A DNA stretch of 64,000 bases from Arcticibacter sp041902385 (GTDB lineage: Bacteria; Bacteroidota; Bacteroidia; Sphingobacteriales; Sphingobacteriaceae): contig NZ_CP169244.1 of the NCBI RefSeq assembly GCF_041902385.1, positions 1,178,001 to 1,242,000 of the forward strand. The letters run 5' to 3'. This document shows, in pieces, positions 24,975 to 35,046 of the stretch; within the stretch, counting starts at the first letter, position 1; each line of letters starts with the position of its first letter. The notes beneath the pieces were generated by a model, which worked only from the letters and a program-made list of their open reading frames with translations, made no database searches and had not been told where the DNA came from. A program made the translations under genes and the position numbers.

Positions 24975-27200
24975 CTATCGCTCGAAGTTGTACTCTCCAC
25001 TGTTTACTGAAAACTGCCGGTATGATTGTCCCTTTGAATCGGGTACATAGACCTCAGCTGTAGTGTTGGGGGGAATGGTAACAGCTAGTCTAAACTTGTT
25101 CCCCTCTATACTCCACTTACTACGTACGATACCATATTCACTATCATAAGATCCTTCCGCCGAGCTAAGGCCACCGCCTATAGTTGGTTTAATCACGATC
25201 TTCTTATACCCGGGCGCTCCAGCTTGAATTCCGCATATATTTTTATACATCCAATCACCTATTGCACCGTAGGCATAGTGATTATATGAGTTCATCGCAG
25301 GAGTTTGAAAAGATCCGTCAGGCTTTATCCCATCCCATCGCTCCCATATAGTAGTAGCACCCATTTTCACCGGATAGAGCCATGAGGGATATGTCTCCTG
25401 CATCAACAGATCGTAGGCCACATTATTATATCCGAAGCGAGTCAACACATGACAGAGGTAAGGCGTACCTAAAAAACCCGTTGTAAGATGGTTTCCATAA
25501 TCCCGGATATTTTGAACCAGCCTTTTAGCGGCTTGCTCTCTTAAGCTCTCAGGCAACATATCAAATTGCAATGCCAGCACATAGGCTGTCTGAGTGGAGG
25601 ATACCAATCTTCCGTTAGGTGTAAGATATTCTTTCAAATACGCATTTTTGATCTGCCCGAGTAATGCATTATACTTTTCATACTCCTCTTTTTTGCCGAG
25701 GACCTCGGCCACGTTAACAAGCAATTGAGTAGAATGAGCATAAAAACATTGTGCTATCATGTACTTATCTGTTACTGCAGCCCGCCCGTCATTATCATCG
25801 TCCGGACGGTAAAATAGCCAGTCACCGAAATGGAAGCCGCTATTCCAGAGGTTCTGACTGGAGCGGGAGCCTATGAAATCCACCCAGGCCTTCATACTGC
25901 TGAACTGAGTTTCCAGTATTCGCTTATCCCCATAGGTTGAATACATACCCCAGGGAATAATAGTACCTGCATCACCCCAGCCACAAGCTCCTGCGTCGCT
26001 CTGATTGAGGACATCCGGAATCACAAATGGTATGCTTCCGTCTTTATGCTGATCAGCCTTCACATCCTTCAACCACTTGGTAAAAAAGCCGCTTACATCC
26101 ATATTGTAGGCAGCAGTATAATAGAACGCCTGAGCATCTCCTGTCCAGCCCAGTCGTTCATCCCGCTGAGGGCAATCAGTAGGTACATCCACGAAGTTCC
26201 CTTTTTGCCCCCAGACGATATTGTGATGTAACTGATTAAGCAATGCGTTCGAGGTTTTAAATGTGCTTGTAGGCTTCATGTCGGAGTGTATCACCACCGC
26301 AGTCAGATCCTCCGGCTTTAAATCCTGCGGATATCCATCTACTTTCACATACCTGAAACCCTGAAAACTGAAATGCGGTGAGAATGTCTGCTCCTCATTC
26401 CCTTTAAGATAATAGGTATTTTGCTGTTTTGCAGAGCGAAGATTTTCAGTGTAGAAATTCCCGGCTTTATCAAGTACCTCGGCATGGCTTAACGTGATCT
26501 TTGTGTTAGCCGGCCCCCTTGTTTTAATCTCTACCCAGCCGACCAGGTTTTGGCCAAAATCTGCAACCACATCACCCTGCGGCGTTTTCAGAATCTTCAT
26601 TGCCTTAATCCTCTCGTGCTTTCGCACCATAGGTCCGCTCATTCCGATCAAATTATCATAGCCATAATTCTGTATCCCCACCGGTTGCCAGGAATTGTCT
26701 TCTGTATAATGTGTGTTGTTCCAACCATCTTTCTCCTTTCGTGAATCGTAAACTTCACCATCATAGTGGCTCGATTCTAATAATGGCCCATAAGAACTCT
26801 TCCAGGTGCCGTCACTTATCAGCGTTTCCTTAGTTCCGTCTGCGTATTCGATGTTAACCTTCATTAGTAAGGCGCGCGTATCTCCATAAAAAGCCTTTCT
26901 ATCTGTAAAAGCTACTCTTCCCTTATACCATCCATCAGCAAGGATTGCAGCCAAAGAGTTAGTCCCCTTTTTCATTAATGCTGTTACATCGTATGCCTGG
27001 TACTGTAAATGATCTTTATAACTAGTCCAGCCCGGCGTGAAATAAGCGTCGCCTACCCTATTCCCATTTATATAGGTTCCGCTCAGCTCCTCCCTAAGTA
27101 CTTTCGGATTCCGTCCTATCCTCCTATGGGTAGTTCTCTTAAGTGTTTCCGCTGTTATCGCTTTGCCATAAACGTCCTGTTTCCTTTGCCATTCTAACAT
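24975..27200 (-). CDS. alpha-L-rhamnosidase (GH78), N-terminally truncated and fused to intron-derived start
   Basis: About 700 of 741 residues are GH78 rhamnosidase: TYINGNRVGDAYFTPGWTSY near residue 45 (end of the N-terminal sandwich domain), the catalytic region DCPQRDERLGWTGDAQAF near 340, and a C-terminal (alpha/alpha)6 barrel with TTIWERWDGIKPDGSF. The enzyme removes terminal rhamnose from glycans. The normal N-terminus, with signal peptide and the first half of the sandwich domain, is missing. Instead the first 35-40 residues (MLEWQRKQDVYGKAITAE and on) directly follow group II intron RNA sequence and look like the start of an intron reverse transcriptase. The enzyme is therefore probably inactive or unsecreted, unless this is an assembly misjoin. 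Confidence 0.8.
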   Translation of the reverse strand: MLEWQRKQDVYGKAITAETLKRTTHRRIGRNPKVLREELSGTYINGNRVGDAYFTPGWTSYKDHLQYQAYDVTALMKKGTNSLAAILADGWYKGRVAFTDRKAFYGDTRALLMKVNIEYADGTKETLISDGTWKSSYGPLLESSHYDGEVYDSRKEKDGWNNTHYTEDNSWQPVGIQNYGYDNLIGMSGPMVRKHERIKAMKILKTPQGDVVADFGQNLVGWVEIKTRGPANTKITLSHAEVLDKAGNFYTENLRSAKQQNTYYLKGNEEQTFSPHFSFQGFRYVKVDGYPQDLKPEDLTAVVIHSDMKPTSTFKTSNALLNQLHHNIVWGQKGNFVDVPTDCPQRDERLGWTGDAQAFYYTAAYNMDVSGFFTKWLKDVKADQHKDGSIPFVIPDVLNQSDAGACGWGDAGTIIPWGMYSTYGDKRILETQFSSMKAWVDFIGSRSSQNLWNSGFHFGDWLFYRPDDDNDGRAAVTDKYMIAQCFYAHSTQLLVNVAEVLGKKEEYEKYNALLGQIKNAYLKEYLTPNGRLVSSTQTAYVLALQFDMLPESLREQAAKRLVQNIRDYGNHLTTGFLGTPYLCHVLTRFGYNNVAYDLLMQETYPSWLYPVKMGATTIWERWDGIKPDGSFQTPAMNSYNHYAYGAIGDWMYKNICGIQAGAPGYKKIVIKPTIGGGLSSAEGSYDSEYGIVRSKWSIEGNKFRLAVTIPPNTTAEVYVPDSKGQSYRQFSVNSGEYNFER

Positions 27201-27606
27201 TCAGTCCTTCCTGTCCCCGAAAGAAAACAGTACTACGACCTCTGCTGACTTCTGCCTGTACCAGATGGTCATTATTATTCTGACCATTGTTCCTTCTCCG
27301 GCATTCGCGCATACCCTTGACAGGTTACAGGCAGATCTCCCGGGGTAAGACGATCTACTTTCTATGGATCTGGCCTCTGTATCTACGGTTCGGTTGCCGT
27401 GCAGTATGGGGCTTCTGTTTGTGTTGCAACATCACCCAAACCTTGTTCCGCCTTATATACAGTTTCTGTCCGTAGGCCCCCATATTTGCCGCTGGCTTCC
27501 TTCAGATCCGCAGTCACCCGCGACACCCTTGCCTTGAGCTAACACTTCCTACTGCAAAGCGTGTTCGGGACTTGCACCCTATAGTCGATCGCCATGCCCG
27601 GCACAC
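27201..27606 (-). mobile_element. group II intron 5' fragment (ribozyme domain I region)
   Basis: Read on the minus strand from 27606, the sequence opens GTGTGCCGGGC, then GGGTGCAAGTCCC and, just before an ATG, GCAGAAGTCAGCAGAGG with TCGTAGTA. These are hallmark segments of bacterial group II introns upstream of the intron-encoded protein. The intron then runs into a rhamnosidase frame. There is no reverse transcriptase body and no domain V/VI down to 24900. The 5' end lies 5 nt beyond an intrinsic terminator, the preferred site of class C introns. This is a remnant, not an active element. Confidence 0.75.
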
Positions 27607-27610
27607 AACA

Positions 27611-27648
27611 CAAAAAGCCTGGCTCGTCTGAACCAGGCTTTGTTTATT
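27611..27648 (-). terminator. terminator of the Rhs-immunity operon
   Basis: AAGCCTGG (minus strand from 27641) pairs with CCAGGCTT, followed by TTTTTG. It lies 20-60 bp after the immunity gene stop and directly precedes the intron 5' end. Confidence 0.75.
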
Positions 27649-27668
27649 TTTATAATATATTCTATCAT

Positions 27669-28055
27669 TTAATAGTTCTTCATTTCATCACTAAGGTCTC
27701 TAGCAAACTCATTTATATCTACAACAAAGCCGGATTTGCCATTAACAGAGAAGATATTTAATAAGTAATTTTTCGTTTCTATCTCGTCAATAACCTCATC
27801 TTCAAAGTATTCTAGTGAAATTTCTTGAACAGAACAATCTCTCCACTCACCAAAAATACATTGTCCGGCAAACTCTGGCGCTGACCAGAGAGAAAATACC
27901 GCGCTCCCTTCTACTTCCGATATTACCCAATCATCTTCTTCATCTACAAGAGTGTACATTTTTTCCGTATCAGCTACTCTTTTAATAAAGTATTGATAAC
28001 GTTTCATCGGCTCTAACTTTGATACACTTTCGATTTCCTTCTCTGTAATCTTCAT
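27669..28055 (-). CDS. DUF2750-type protein, probable immunity protein to the Rhs toxin
   Basis: A 128-residue acidic cytoplasmic protein from ATG 28055: KITEKEIESVSKLEPMKRYQ, then YTLVDEEDDWVISEVEG, FSLWSAPEFAGQC and GFVVDINEFARDL near the end. This is the DUF2750 pattern as I know it. The ATG is 1 bp after the toxin stop codon (TAG C ATG), so translation is coupled. A small acidic protein directly after an Rhs toxin tip is the classic position of the cognate immunity protein. The longer frame starting at 28244 overlaps the toxin gene and is not used. Confidence 0.8.
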   Translation of the reverse strand: MKITEKEIESVSKLEPMKRYQYFIKRVADTEKMYTLVDEEDDWVISEVEGSAVFSLWSAPEFAGQCIFGEWRDCSVQEISLEYFEDEVIDEIETKNYLLNIFSVNGKSGFVVDINEFARDLSDEMKNY

Positions 28056-28056
28056 G

Positions 28057-31000
28057 CTAATTAGGGTTTTCTTTATTCTTTCTTCCGTTATTATCGTATT
28101 TATGCTGTCTTCTATGCAAGTCTTTATCTTGTAAATGAGAATGTTTATATGAGTACCCTTTAGCAGCTTCTTTTCCTCTTTTATGAGCAAGATCTTTGCC
28201 GGGTGGATTCCGCATATTGGTACGCTTACCTGCATCAACTGCATTTTTCTCTGGCTTTAACCATCCACGATCAGCTTTGCCTAATTTAGGGTCATTTGAC
28301 AATTCAAGTAATTTTTCTTGTTTCCCTGCACGACCCTCTTTTAGTAGTTGCTTCGCCGATTTTGCAGCATCAATACCATCACTAATTTTATCTACTGCTT
28401 TACCAAGCCTTCCTGCTTTAGCTATATCTCCCGCAAACGGGATCACCCCTAACCCACTTATGAAAGCATCGCCATTATTGCCCTCCATTGCATATAGAGT
28501 AGCATTAGTAGCATCAGCTATTCCAGATGGGTCAACGATGCCAGCTAAGTCTAAGCTGGCGTGTAGAATATCATTACCTTCTAAAGTATAATTACCACCA
28601 AAATCAATTCCTAGGGAGCTAGCATTTACTTCTATATCAACTAACTCTGTTTTAACAGTTATGCTAGAGCTATTTTTCCCCCTTAAGATTGGGATCTGTA
28701 AAGCGAAGTGGATTATTTAGGCCATAGTTATAAGGAGAATGGCTACGAATCTCTTCCGCAAGGTTGTCTACGGTAGTAAACCGCCCAATCACCGGATCAT
28801 AAAACCTTGCTCCGTAATCATATTGGTTCAGCCCCAGATCTTCCTGCAACTCCTTCCCGTTATACTTGTAGCGGTTGTCCGGACTCGGCGTCATCTTGTT
28901 CTTTGGCATCTCCATGCCAAAAGCATAGTAGTCACTCAATTGCAGGATGTCCCCATTTTCCTTCAGCACTGCCCGCGTGTTACCCAGGTGATCTTTCAGC
29001 ATATATTCGTAGCTGAAACTCTCACCCGCCTTGATCGCCCTGCCTTCCTCCGTCTGAACAAAATCCAGCTGTCCTCCGTTCCCGTATTCGATCCCTCCTA
29101 TGTAATCCCGATTGTTCCCCGCAAGCTCCTTCCTTAACTTCCGCCCCCCAGCGTCGTAAATATAACGAATTGTTCCGCTTCCCTTCGTAATCGTCATCGG
29201 TAAATTCAGCTGGTTATAACTCACCGTGATTCCCTTTTTGCTATCCGTTATCAGATTCCCATTATCGTCGTACTCATACGATGCCGCCCCGTTAGCCTGT
29301 CCGGCATCATTGCCGCTTGCATCCGTAACACTTGCCAGCCGGTTGCTTTGTCCGCTGTTTTTATAGGCGTAGCTCAGTTCATCAATCCTGGCGCTGCTTC
29401 CCCCGTACGGCTCAAACTCTGGATGTTCCCGCCCTTGTCGTAGCTGATACTCTCATTGTAGAAACCTGTCTTCCCACTGGCGTTATAGGCTGCCAGCTCC
29501 AGCCGGTTCAGTTTGTCGTAGCTATAATCATAACTCTGCGACTGCTGCGGGAAGCCTGAGCTGGCAGGCACCCTGGTTTGCCAGTTCACCCCGCTGATGT
29601 TTCCGTTATACTGCTTTCTCGCTTCCGTACTATGGTCGCCATACGCTAAGGTCATTCCAAAGGCCCGCTCCCTGCTCAGTGAATCCGGATGGTTCATCTG
29701 CTTGAGCCAACCCCGCTCGTTGTACTTATAGGCGATCTTCTGCAAAAAAGTATTCCCGCCATCACCCGAGTGAAGCCGCTTTTCCTTCAACTGCCCGATC
29801 TCGTTATAGACATTTTGAGCTAAAAGCACCCTGGAGCCCCCCATCGTCTCCCAGGTATTCACCTTCCGCCCTCTGTGATCATAGTCGTAGCCGGTCACGA
29901 TCTTGAGCTGCTCGGTTCCCCCCACTTTATGACTGCGTGAGCTCTCCTTTAGTTCATCGGTGAAACTGTACGTATTATCTGTCTCATCATAGTTTCCCGC
30001 AACACGTGTTCCTCCTTTGTAATGCTCACTGAAGTTCTTGACTACTCGCCCGTCATCATCGTAGTAGTTTACATTCCACAGCATATCAGAAGGATTATTA
30101 AGAACGGCGGTACGGCTCGCCGTTAAAAGGCTATGGATCATCTTGCTATAAGTATCCTTCTTATTATAGGCAGCTGGAAGATCAGGAATTTCGTAGTCGT
30201 CGTAGTAGTTGACCGTCAGTACGATAGTCAGACTAGTGGGATAGGTCCTCAACTCGTATCCATATACCTGCCCCGTCTTTCTTTCATCCCACTGCAGAGT
30301 GGCGTAAACCTGCGTCCTGAGATCTTCCGGACTTATCGTCACGTTTCCATTGTTCCAAAAGCCTGTCATAACTACACGGCCCAGCCCATCGTATTTGGTT
30401 ATCAGCCACTCCTTGCGCTTCCGCTGTTCGGCATCCTGAGTGGCCACCACTTGGTCCAGCTTGTTGTACACCAGATACTCCCAGCCCTTCCCCGGCAGTT
30501 TCTTCCTGCTCATTCGGTTCCGTTCATCGTACCGGTACTGGTAACACAGCTCATTTATGGCATCTGCAGAAGGTTGCCCGTTATCCGGCTCGGCCTTGGG
30601 AGGCAGCACAAAACACAGGTTGCCGAAGTCGTCATACACGTAATAGGTAGACAATGGAGTACTTTCGTCCTTCCATGTTCTCTTCAACACCACCCGATCT
30701 TCCTTATCTTTAAACTCCGGGATCAGTCCCGCCTTTCCATCTCCTTCCTTCCAGTTCTCATCCTTTGTCTCATTTACATACAGCTCATTCTTGCCGTACT
30801 TCTCTTTCATGGTCAGCGTCCGGCCTCCTGATGCATCGATTGTTACCTCATACAGCCGGGCCCATCTACCGCTGCCACTCAGTCCATCTGCCTCGTTACT
30901 GAAGTAGCCCGTGCGGACCGTGTGCCCTCCCCCAATCTGCCAGGCCGCCCCAGGTGCGCCCTGCTCCTCCACCCGGTTTAGGGGCGAAGGCTCGAAACGT

Positions 31001-31598
31001 GTCTCTGAAAAAGGGCTGGGGATACGTGGAACCCCGCTGGCAAGCTGGCTCTGGCTGCCGCCCGGATTATAAAAAGCTGATATCCCCGCGCCAGCAGTCA
31101 GGGCAGAAGCCTTGTAACTCCCATTCGAGGAAGGATCTGCGTACGGCAGTATCTTTTTGCCTCCCGTCCGAAAGCATCATACTCAACAGGAACCACGATA
31201 TCCCTCGTCGCGTTCGGATTCCCCTTTACCTGCACGGTCTGAAGAGGCCGCCCCAGGCCATCAAAATATTGCACGTCCATCATCACCTCACTTGTCGCCT
31301 TAGCAGCCAGGTTATCTGAAGAACCGAAAGGCTCCCGAGGCGTGTACGTCACAATATAGTTCTGGTCCTGACTTAAAGAGGCGGCAAGGGGCACACATAC
31401 TGCGGCAGGAGGGCTCGTCAGGTAAGCACGAAAACTCGAACCAGCTGGCACATAAAAGCCTGGCTTCAACGTAATGCTTCCCGTGGCCGTCACTACCGGC
31501 TGACTACTATTATAGCTGCTCAACTCGATATGCTGTGCTGACGATCGCCCGACACTTAGCAGAAAAACAAAGTTTAGGATATATACAAGTCGTTTCAT
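28057..31598 (-). pseudogene. Rhs-family polymorphic toxin with C-terminal nuclease-like tip, frameshifted
   Basis: About 1180 residues after repair. A signal peptide (MKRLVYILNFVFLLSVG) is followed by a DUF6443-like N-domain (SQDQNYIVTYTPREPF, then DVQYFDGLGRPLQTVQV), many YD/Rhs repeats (YDYDHRGRKVNTWE, RYDERNRMSRKKLPGKGWEY), and the Rhs core end YNGKELQEDLGLNQYDYGARFYD in two parts with RFTTVDNLAEE. A variable tip follows, containing GKDLAHKRGKEAAKGYSY and HRRQHKYDNNGRKN, His-rich like nuclease toxins and reminiscent of polymorphic toxin type 8. Three single-base shifts break it: near 31150-31158, in the C run 29400-29404 (one G short on the coding strand), and at the T run 28673-28677. 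The gene is followed by its immunity gene. Confidence 0.85.
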
Positions 31599-31641
31599 TT
31601 CTCCAAGATTAGCTCTTAGCGCCTATGCGCTACTATTGATA

Positions 31642-32461
31642 CTAGTTCCGGTCCAACTTCAAATCCTCTATTTCTCCCTTCAACCTCCTCATTTCTTTTT
31701 GCTGCTCGATCAACAAAAGCGTCAGCTCTTCAACTTTCTTCAGAAGTGTTGCATTCATAGCCCCCAGGTTCACGCCTTCCTTCCCAACCTGAGCTGCGCT
31801 TGGCACACCGGGCAAATGTTTGTTTTTCTTAACAAAGGCTTCGATCTCGTCCAGTGAATTTAGTTGGTAGTCTTCGTTGAATACATAATCCGGCCAGTTC
31901 TGATTCTCAACTTTAATCTCCCTGGCACGAATGTTTCCGTTGACTGAAAATTTATAGTTGCGCGAATTGTCTGTCCCGATTGAAAGGTTGCCACTCGGAT
32001 CATTGATCATCACAGCACTCACTAGAACTGGTATTTCTGTACCTACCGGCGCCTTCTCAACGATATTCTGTAATACTGTTGGATTCCCCCAGCTTGCACG
32101 ACTTTACCGCAAATGCTACCCAGTTTTGAGTAGTGACTACATAAACATCCAGAGCCGTACCGTTCTGATAGATTTTGACGGTGAACATACCACCATTTCC
32201 GGTCGCGCTAACCGTTTTGTTAATCTTCAGCGCATCACGCGATGCCACATAAAAAGAGACTTCCCCGATATTACTGGAGTACCAGGCGCCCCCAAGAATA
32301 TCGATCTTTAATTTATCGTAGTTATTTACATCGTTGATAGCCTTCAAGCTCCCTACATAGTAGCTCTTGGAACCTTCTCCGGTTATAAATTCTTTAGAAT
32401 ATTGTGCCCGTACAACTAAAGAGGCAAATACAGTTACGATAAGTAAGGCAAGTTTTTTCAT
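31642..32461 (-). pseudogene. tail-fibre-like secreted protein with C-terminal coiled coil, frameshifted
   Basis: A signal peptide (MKKLALLIVTVFASLVVRAQ) is followed by a beta-rich domain (FITGEGSKSYYVGSL, then DILGGAWYSSNIGEV) up to KSCKLG. The frame then shifts at a G run (C's at 32086-32090) and continues NPTVLQNIVEKAPVG, then the repeat-like NLSIGTDNSRNYKFSVNGNI and a C-terminal coiled coil (VEELTLLLIEQQKEMRRL). The C-terminal part, with KNKHLPGVPSAAQV, is common in Bacteroidota fibre proteins found next to Rhs genes. The frame is restored by adding two or removing one G. It lies 44 bp upstream of the Rhs gene and probably heads its operon. Confidence 0.75.
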
Positions 32462-32760
32462 AATAAAAGAGTGATGATTTTTTCGATATTTCTTTCGGTT
32501 TCAGAGCTTCTTGTACTTCGCCGAACGGCGCCAAGCATTTCAAGGCCAGTTTCGTTTCATAGGGTTGATGTTTATCCGGTAAACATAAAAGTTCAGACTG
32601 CAGCTAAACTGCAGTTTGAACTTTTACCACATTTTTGTTTCTGTCCCCCCCGCACACTGTTGCTTTACCCAACAACTCCCCTCCCACAAACCCTTCACAA
32701 CCCATCCAAACTGCTTAGGCCTGATAATTGCAGTCAATTGAGCTTATAAAATCATCTATT

Positions 32761-33276
32761 ATGAAAATTAGCAGAAAACTATTAGCAATAGCTACCGCAT
32801 TCACCATTTCCGCAGGGGCAAGTCAGGCCTATTCGCAAACGAACGGTACGCCTAATGCTCCGGCTACTCAGGAAGCCCAGGTGAAGGAAGACTTCAGTGA
32901 TGCGAGCCTCCAGAAGTTCGTCTCGATAAGCAGGAAGCTCGAACCACATCAGAAAAAAGCGGAAGAGCAGATGGTTCAGGCCATCCAGCAGGAGGGACTT
33001 ACTCCCGACCGTTTTACCCAGATTATGGCAGCACAGCAGCAAAGGGATACGAGCAATGCAGGAGCCAATCAGGCTGAACTTGGCAAGTTCAACAATGCCG
33101 CCAAAAAGATCATGGTGATCCAAAACGCTGCAATCCCCCAGATGGAAAAAGTGATCTCAGCAGAGGGAATGCAGCCGCAGGAATTTCAGCAGATCGTGCT
33201 CGCCTATAACCAAAGCCCGAAGGTAAGGCAACGGATTGACGCCCTGATCCAGCCTCAAACTTCACCGAAACAGTAA
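32761..33276 (+). CDS. DUF4168-type secreted protein
   Basis: A 171-residue protein from ATG 32761: signal peptide (cleaved after YSQ), then two helical repeats, FSDASLQKFVSISRKL with GLTPDRFTQIMAAQQ and LGKFNNAAKKIMVIQN with GMQPQEFQQIVLAYNQ. This is the DUF4168 pattern, function unknown. The repeat structure suggests a helical bundle in the periplasm. It ends at a bidirectional terminator. The upstream gap 32462-32760 shows no gene; it contains a seven-C run at about 32645. Confidence 0.82.
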   Translation: MKISRKLLAIATAFTISAGASQAYSQTNGTPNAPATQEAQVKEDFSDASLQKFVSISRKLEPHQKKAEEQMVQAIQQEGLTPDRFTQIMAAQQQRDTSNAGANQAELGKFNNAAKKIMVIQNAAIPQMEKVISAEGMQPQEFQQIVLAYNQSPKVRQRIDALIQPQTSPKQ

Positions 33277-33282
33277 AGCTAA

Positions 33283-33325
33283 AGGGATAGACCGGTACCG
33301 CTGAATTTGCGGCGGTCTATCCGTT
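33283..33325. terminator. bidirectional terminator
   Basis: GGATAGACCG (33285-33294) pairs with CGGTCTATCC (33313-33322) between two convergent genes. A and T tracts on each side are modest. Confidence 0.65.
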
Positions 33326-33326
33326 A

Positions 33327-33890
33327 TTATAAAAGATCTTTCAGAACCTTCCATACCGTTTCTGCAATGATCTTATATCCTCCGGCAGAAGGATGAAAGC
33401 CGTCACGCAGGTTTAAATCCGGAATACCCGCTACTCCATCAAGAAGGAAGGGAACAAAAGCCATATTATTAGTAGTCGCGACGGTTCTGAACACCTGTCT
33501 GAACTCCTGCGCATAACTGTCCGCAATGTATGCAGGTGCCTCCAGGCCCAGCAGAAGCATCTTTACACCGGGATTGCTGCCTTTAACCCGGTCTATAATT
33601 GCCTGCAAGTTATCCTTGGTGTTGCTCACCGGAATACCGCGTAACAAGTCGTTTGCCCCCAGGCCCAGCACAAACACGTCAATGGGATGGCTAAGCAGAA
33701 GGCTGATCCGGCTCCTGCCCCCTGCCGTCGTTTCACCGCTCAGACCTGCGTTGATAATCCTATATGGGAGTGCCTGCTCCTCTATCTTATCCTCAATCAA
33801 GGCCGGAAAAGATTCCAGCGAGGGTTTGAGCAAGCCATAGCCAGCAGTCAGGCTATCTCCAAAAAACAATATTCTCTTTGTATGAGTCAT
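33327..33890 (-). CDS. SGNH/GDSL hydrolase (arylesterase, TesA-like)
   Basis: A 187-residue SGNH hydrolase with its four blocks: FFGDSLTAGYG (Ser12), the Gly block NAGLSGETTAGG, GLGANDLLRG (Asn) and DGFHPSAGGY (Asp and His) near residue 165. It is close to E. coli TesA/arylesterase in length but has no signal peptide, so it is probably cytoplasmic. Substrates would be short-chain esters or thioesters. It stands alone. Confidence 0.9.
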   Translation of the reverse strand: MTHTKRILFFGDSLTAGYGLLKPSLESFPALIEDKIEEQALPYRIINAGLSGETTAGGRSRISLLLSHPIDVFVLGLGANDLLRGIPVSNTKDNLQAIIDRVKGSNPGVKMLLLGLEAPAYIADSYAQEFRQVFRTVATTNNMAFVPFLLDGVAGIPDLNLRDGFHPSAGGYKIIAETVWKVLKDLL

Positions 33891-34080
33891 CTATAAATTA
33901 CCGCCATCAGCTCATTTTGTTTAGATGAAAAACCTTCATCGGCTGCCGCCCCTGGCCGATATAAAAGCGGATGGAAAGAGCAAAAATAGAAATGCCGTCA
34001 TCTGGATCTCGTCAGCCAGCACAACGGCATTCTGCTTCGAAAAGCATTATTATATATGATGGACGCCAATAAAGGCGGTG

Positions 34081-34428
34081 TTATTTACAGCAGACTGTCT
34101 TACGTCCGAACATCAGGTGCAGACCGGTTGCCAAAATCATTACAGGGAAGATAATGTGGTGAAAGTTGATTCCGGTATAAATACGATCGACAAGAAATGC
34201 CGCACCAATCGCTATTGCAAAATAAGCGCCGGGCCTCCTGAACTTATGCTTCACCCCACTGGCAATACCGAGCACGATCAGAAGCATCGGCCAGCTTATC
34301 AGCCAGTCGGGAATGTCAATAGCTGGAACCAAAGATTTGGCGAGCATCACGACGCCCAGAAGAAGAAAAATTACGCCTGTGGTAACCTTGTTGGAACGAC
34401 CTGTCTTACTTATGTTTTCGCTGTTCAT
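34081..34428 (-). CDS. small membrane protein, LiaI/LiaF-like transmembrane region
   Basis: A 115-residue protein from ATG 34428. It has three to four hydrophobic segments (TTGVIFLLLGVVMLAKSL, then SWPMLLIVLGIASGV, YFAIAIGAAFLVD and IIFPVMILATGL) in the spacing of the LiaI/LiaF-type membrane module (DUF5668), with the characteristic W...PMLLI segment. No cytosolic domain follows, so a full LiaF is absent. It probably acts as a membrane stress-related accessory protein, by family resemblance only. Confidence 0.7.
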   Translation of the reverse strand: MNSENISKTGRSNKVTTGVIFLLLGVVMLAKSLVPAIDIPDWLISWPMLLIVLGIASGVKHKFRRPGAYFAIAIGAAFLVDRIYTGINFHHIIFPVMILATGLHLMFGRKTVCCK

Positions 34429-34619
34429 AACCTTGTTTTTTTCTTCAAAACTAGTGGCAGAGTGAAGAAAGATCAACAGGAATTAGGCCATCAGAGGCCT
34501 GCAAACGGTGAATAACGGAAAATCACCGGCAAATTTTTCTAAGCTTTTTTTGCCGCGCTCCATCTTCACCAAATCTTCATATTGAGTTTGCACCTTTGAA
34601 ATACAAAATCGAAACGATC

Positions 34620-34790
34620 ATGAAAAAGACAATTTTAGTTTTAGCTTTAGCCGGATTTACTTACGGAACATTTGCAGCTCCTGTTCAACCAAAAGCTGCC
34701 AAAACAACAACCACTTCAGTAGCAAAAGCAGACACCGCTAAAAAGAAAGCAGTAAAAGCTACTAAGGTTAAAAAATCCGTAAAGAAATAG
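34620..34790 (+). CDS. short lysine/alanine-rich secreted peptide
   Basis: A 56-residue product: signal peptide (MKKTILVLALAGFTYGTFA, cleaved before APVQ), then a mature segment of about 37 residues made largely of K, A, T and V (PKAAKTTTTSVAKADTAKKK and on). It is strongly basic and likely unstructured. Small basic periplasmic peptides of this kind recur in Bacteroidota, with no function I can name. A strong terminator follows, so it is an independent gene. Confidence 0.7.
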   Translation: MKKTILVLALAGFTYGTFAAPVQPKAAKTTTTSVAKADTAKKKAVKATKVKKSVKK

Positions 34791-34816
34791 TATTTAGTTT
34801 ATTTTGATAAGGTTAG

Positions 34817-34853
34817 GTAAGGGGGTTGGTCGCCATGATCAGCCCCTTTTTTG
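34817..34853 (+). terminator. terminator after the basic peptide gene
   Basis: AAGGGG pairs with CCCCTT across a loop of about 20 nt and is followed by TTTTTT. The following stretch 34860-35040 shows no gene. Confidence 0.65.
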
Positions 34854-35046
34854 TATTCCATCTATACCTAAGCTGTAAGATATCCTAACAGCATCGGTCT
34901 TTTCAATCCCCAATCCGCACTGCCCTTCAGTCCCGGCAATAATACATTGTTAAGGCAGGCAAAGCTCGCGCCTTCCCTTATGATCCCCTGCGCTATTACC
35001 CGCGCCGCCGCTCACACGGCCTGTTCACAACTCATGTATTGATCGC

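Noticed and set aside
24975..27200. Calling the whole rhamnosidase frame a normal gene
   Set aside because: The first 35-40 residues follow intron RNA and the enzyme's N-terminal domain and signal peptide are absent, so the annotated start is intron-derived.
27669..28244. Longer version of the DUF2750 gene starting at 28244
   Set aside because: The extra N-terminal residues overlap the toxin coding end and have no family match; ATG 28055 sits 1 bp after the toxin stop and gives the typical start.
30133..30831. Plus-strand frame of 232 codons inside the Rhs region
   Set aside because: It is antisense to Rhs repeats, whose minus-strand translation is clearly coding; long antisense frames are common over repetitive tyrosine/glycine codons.
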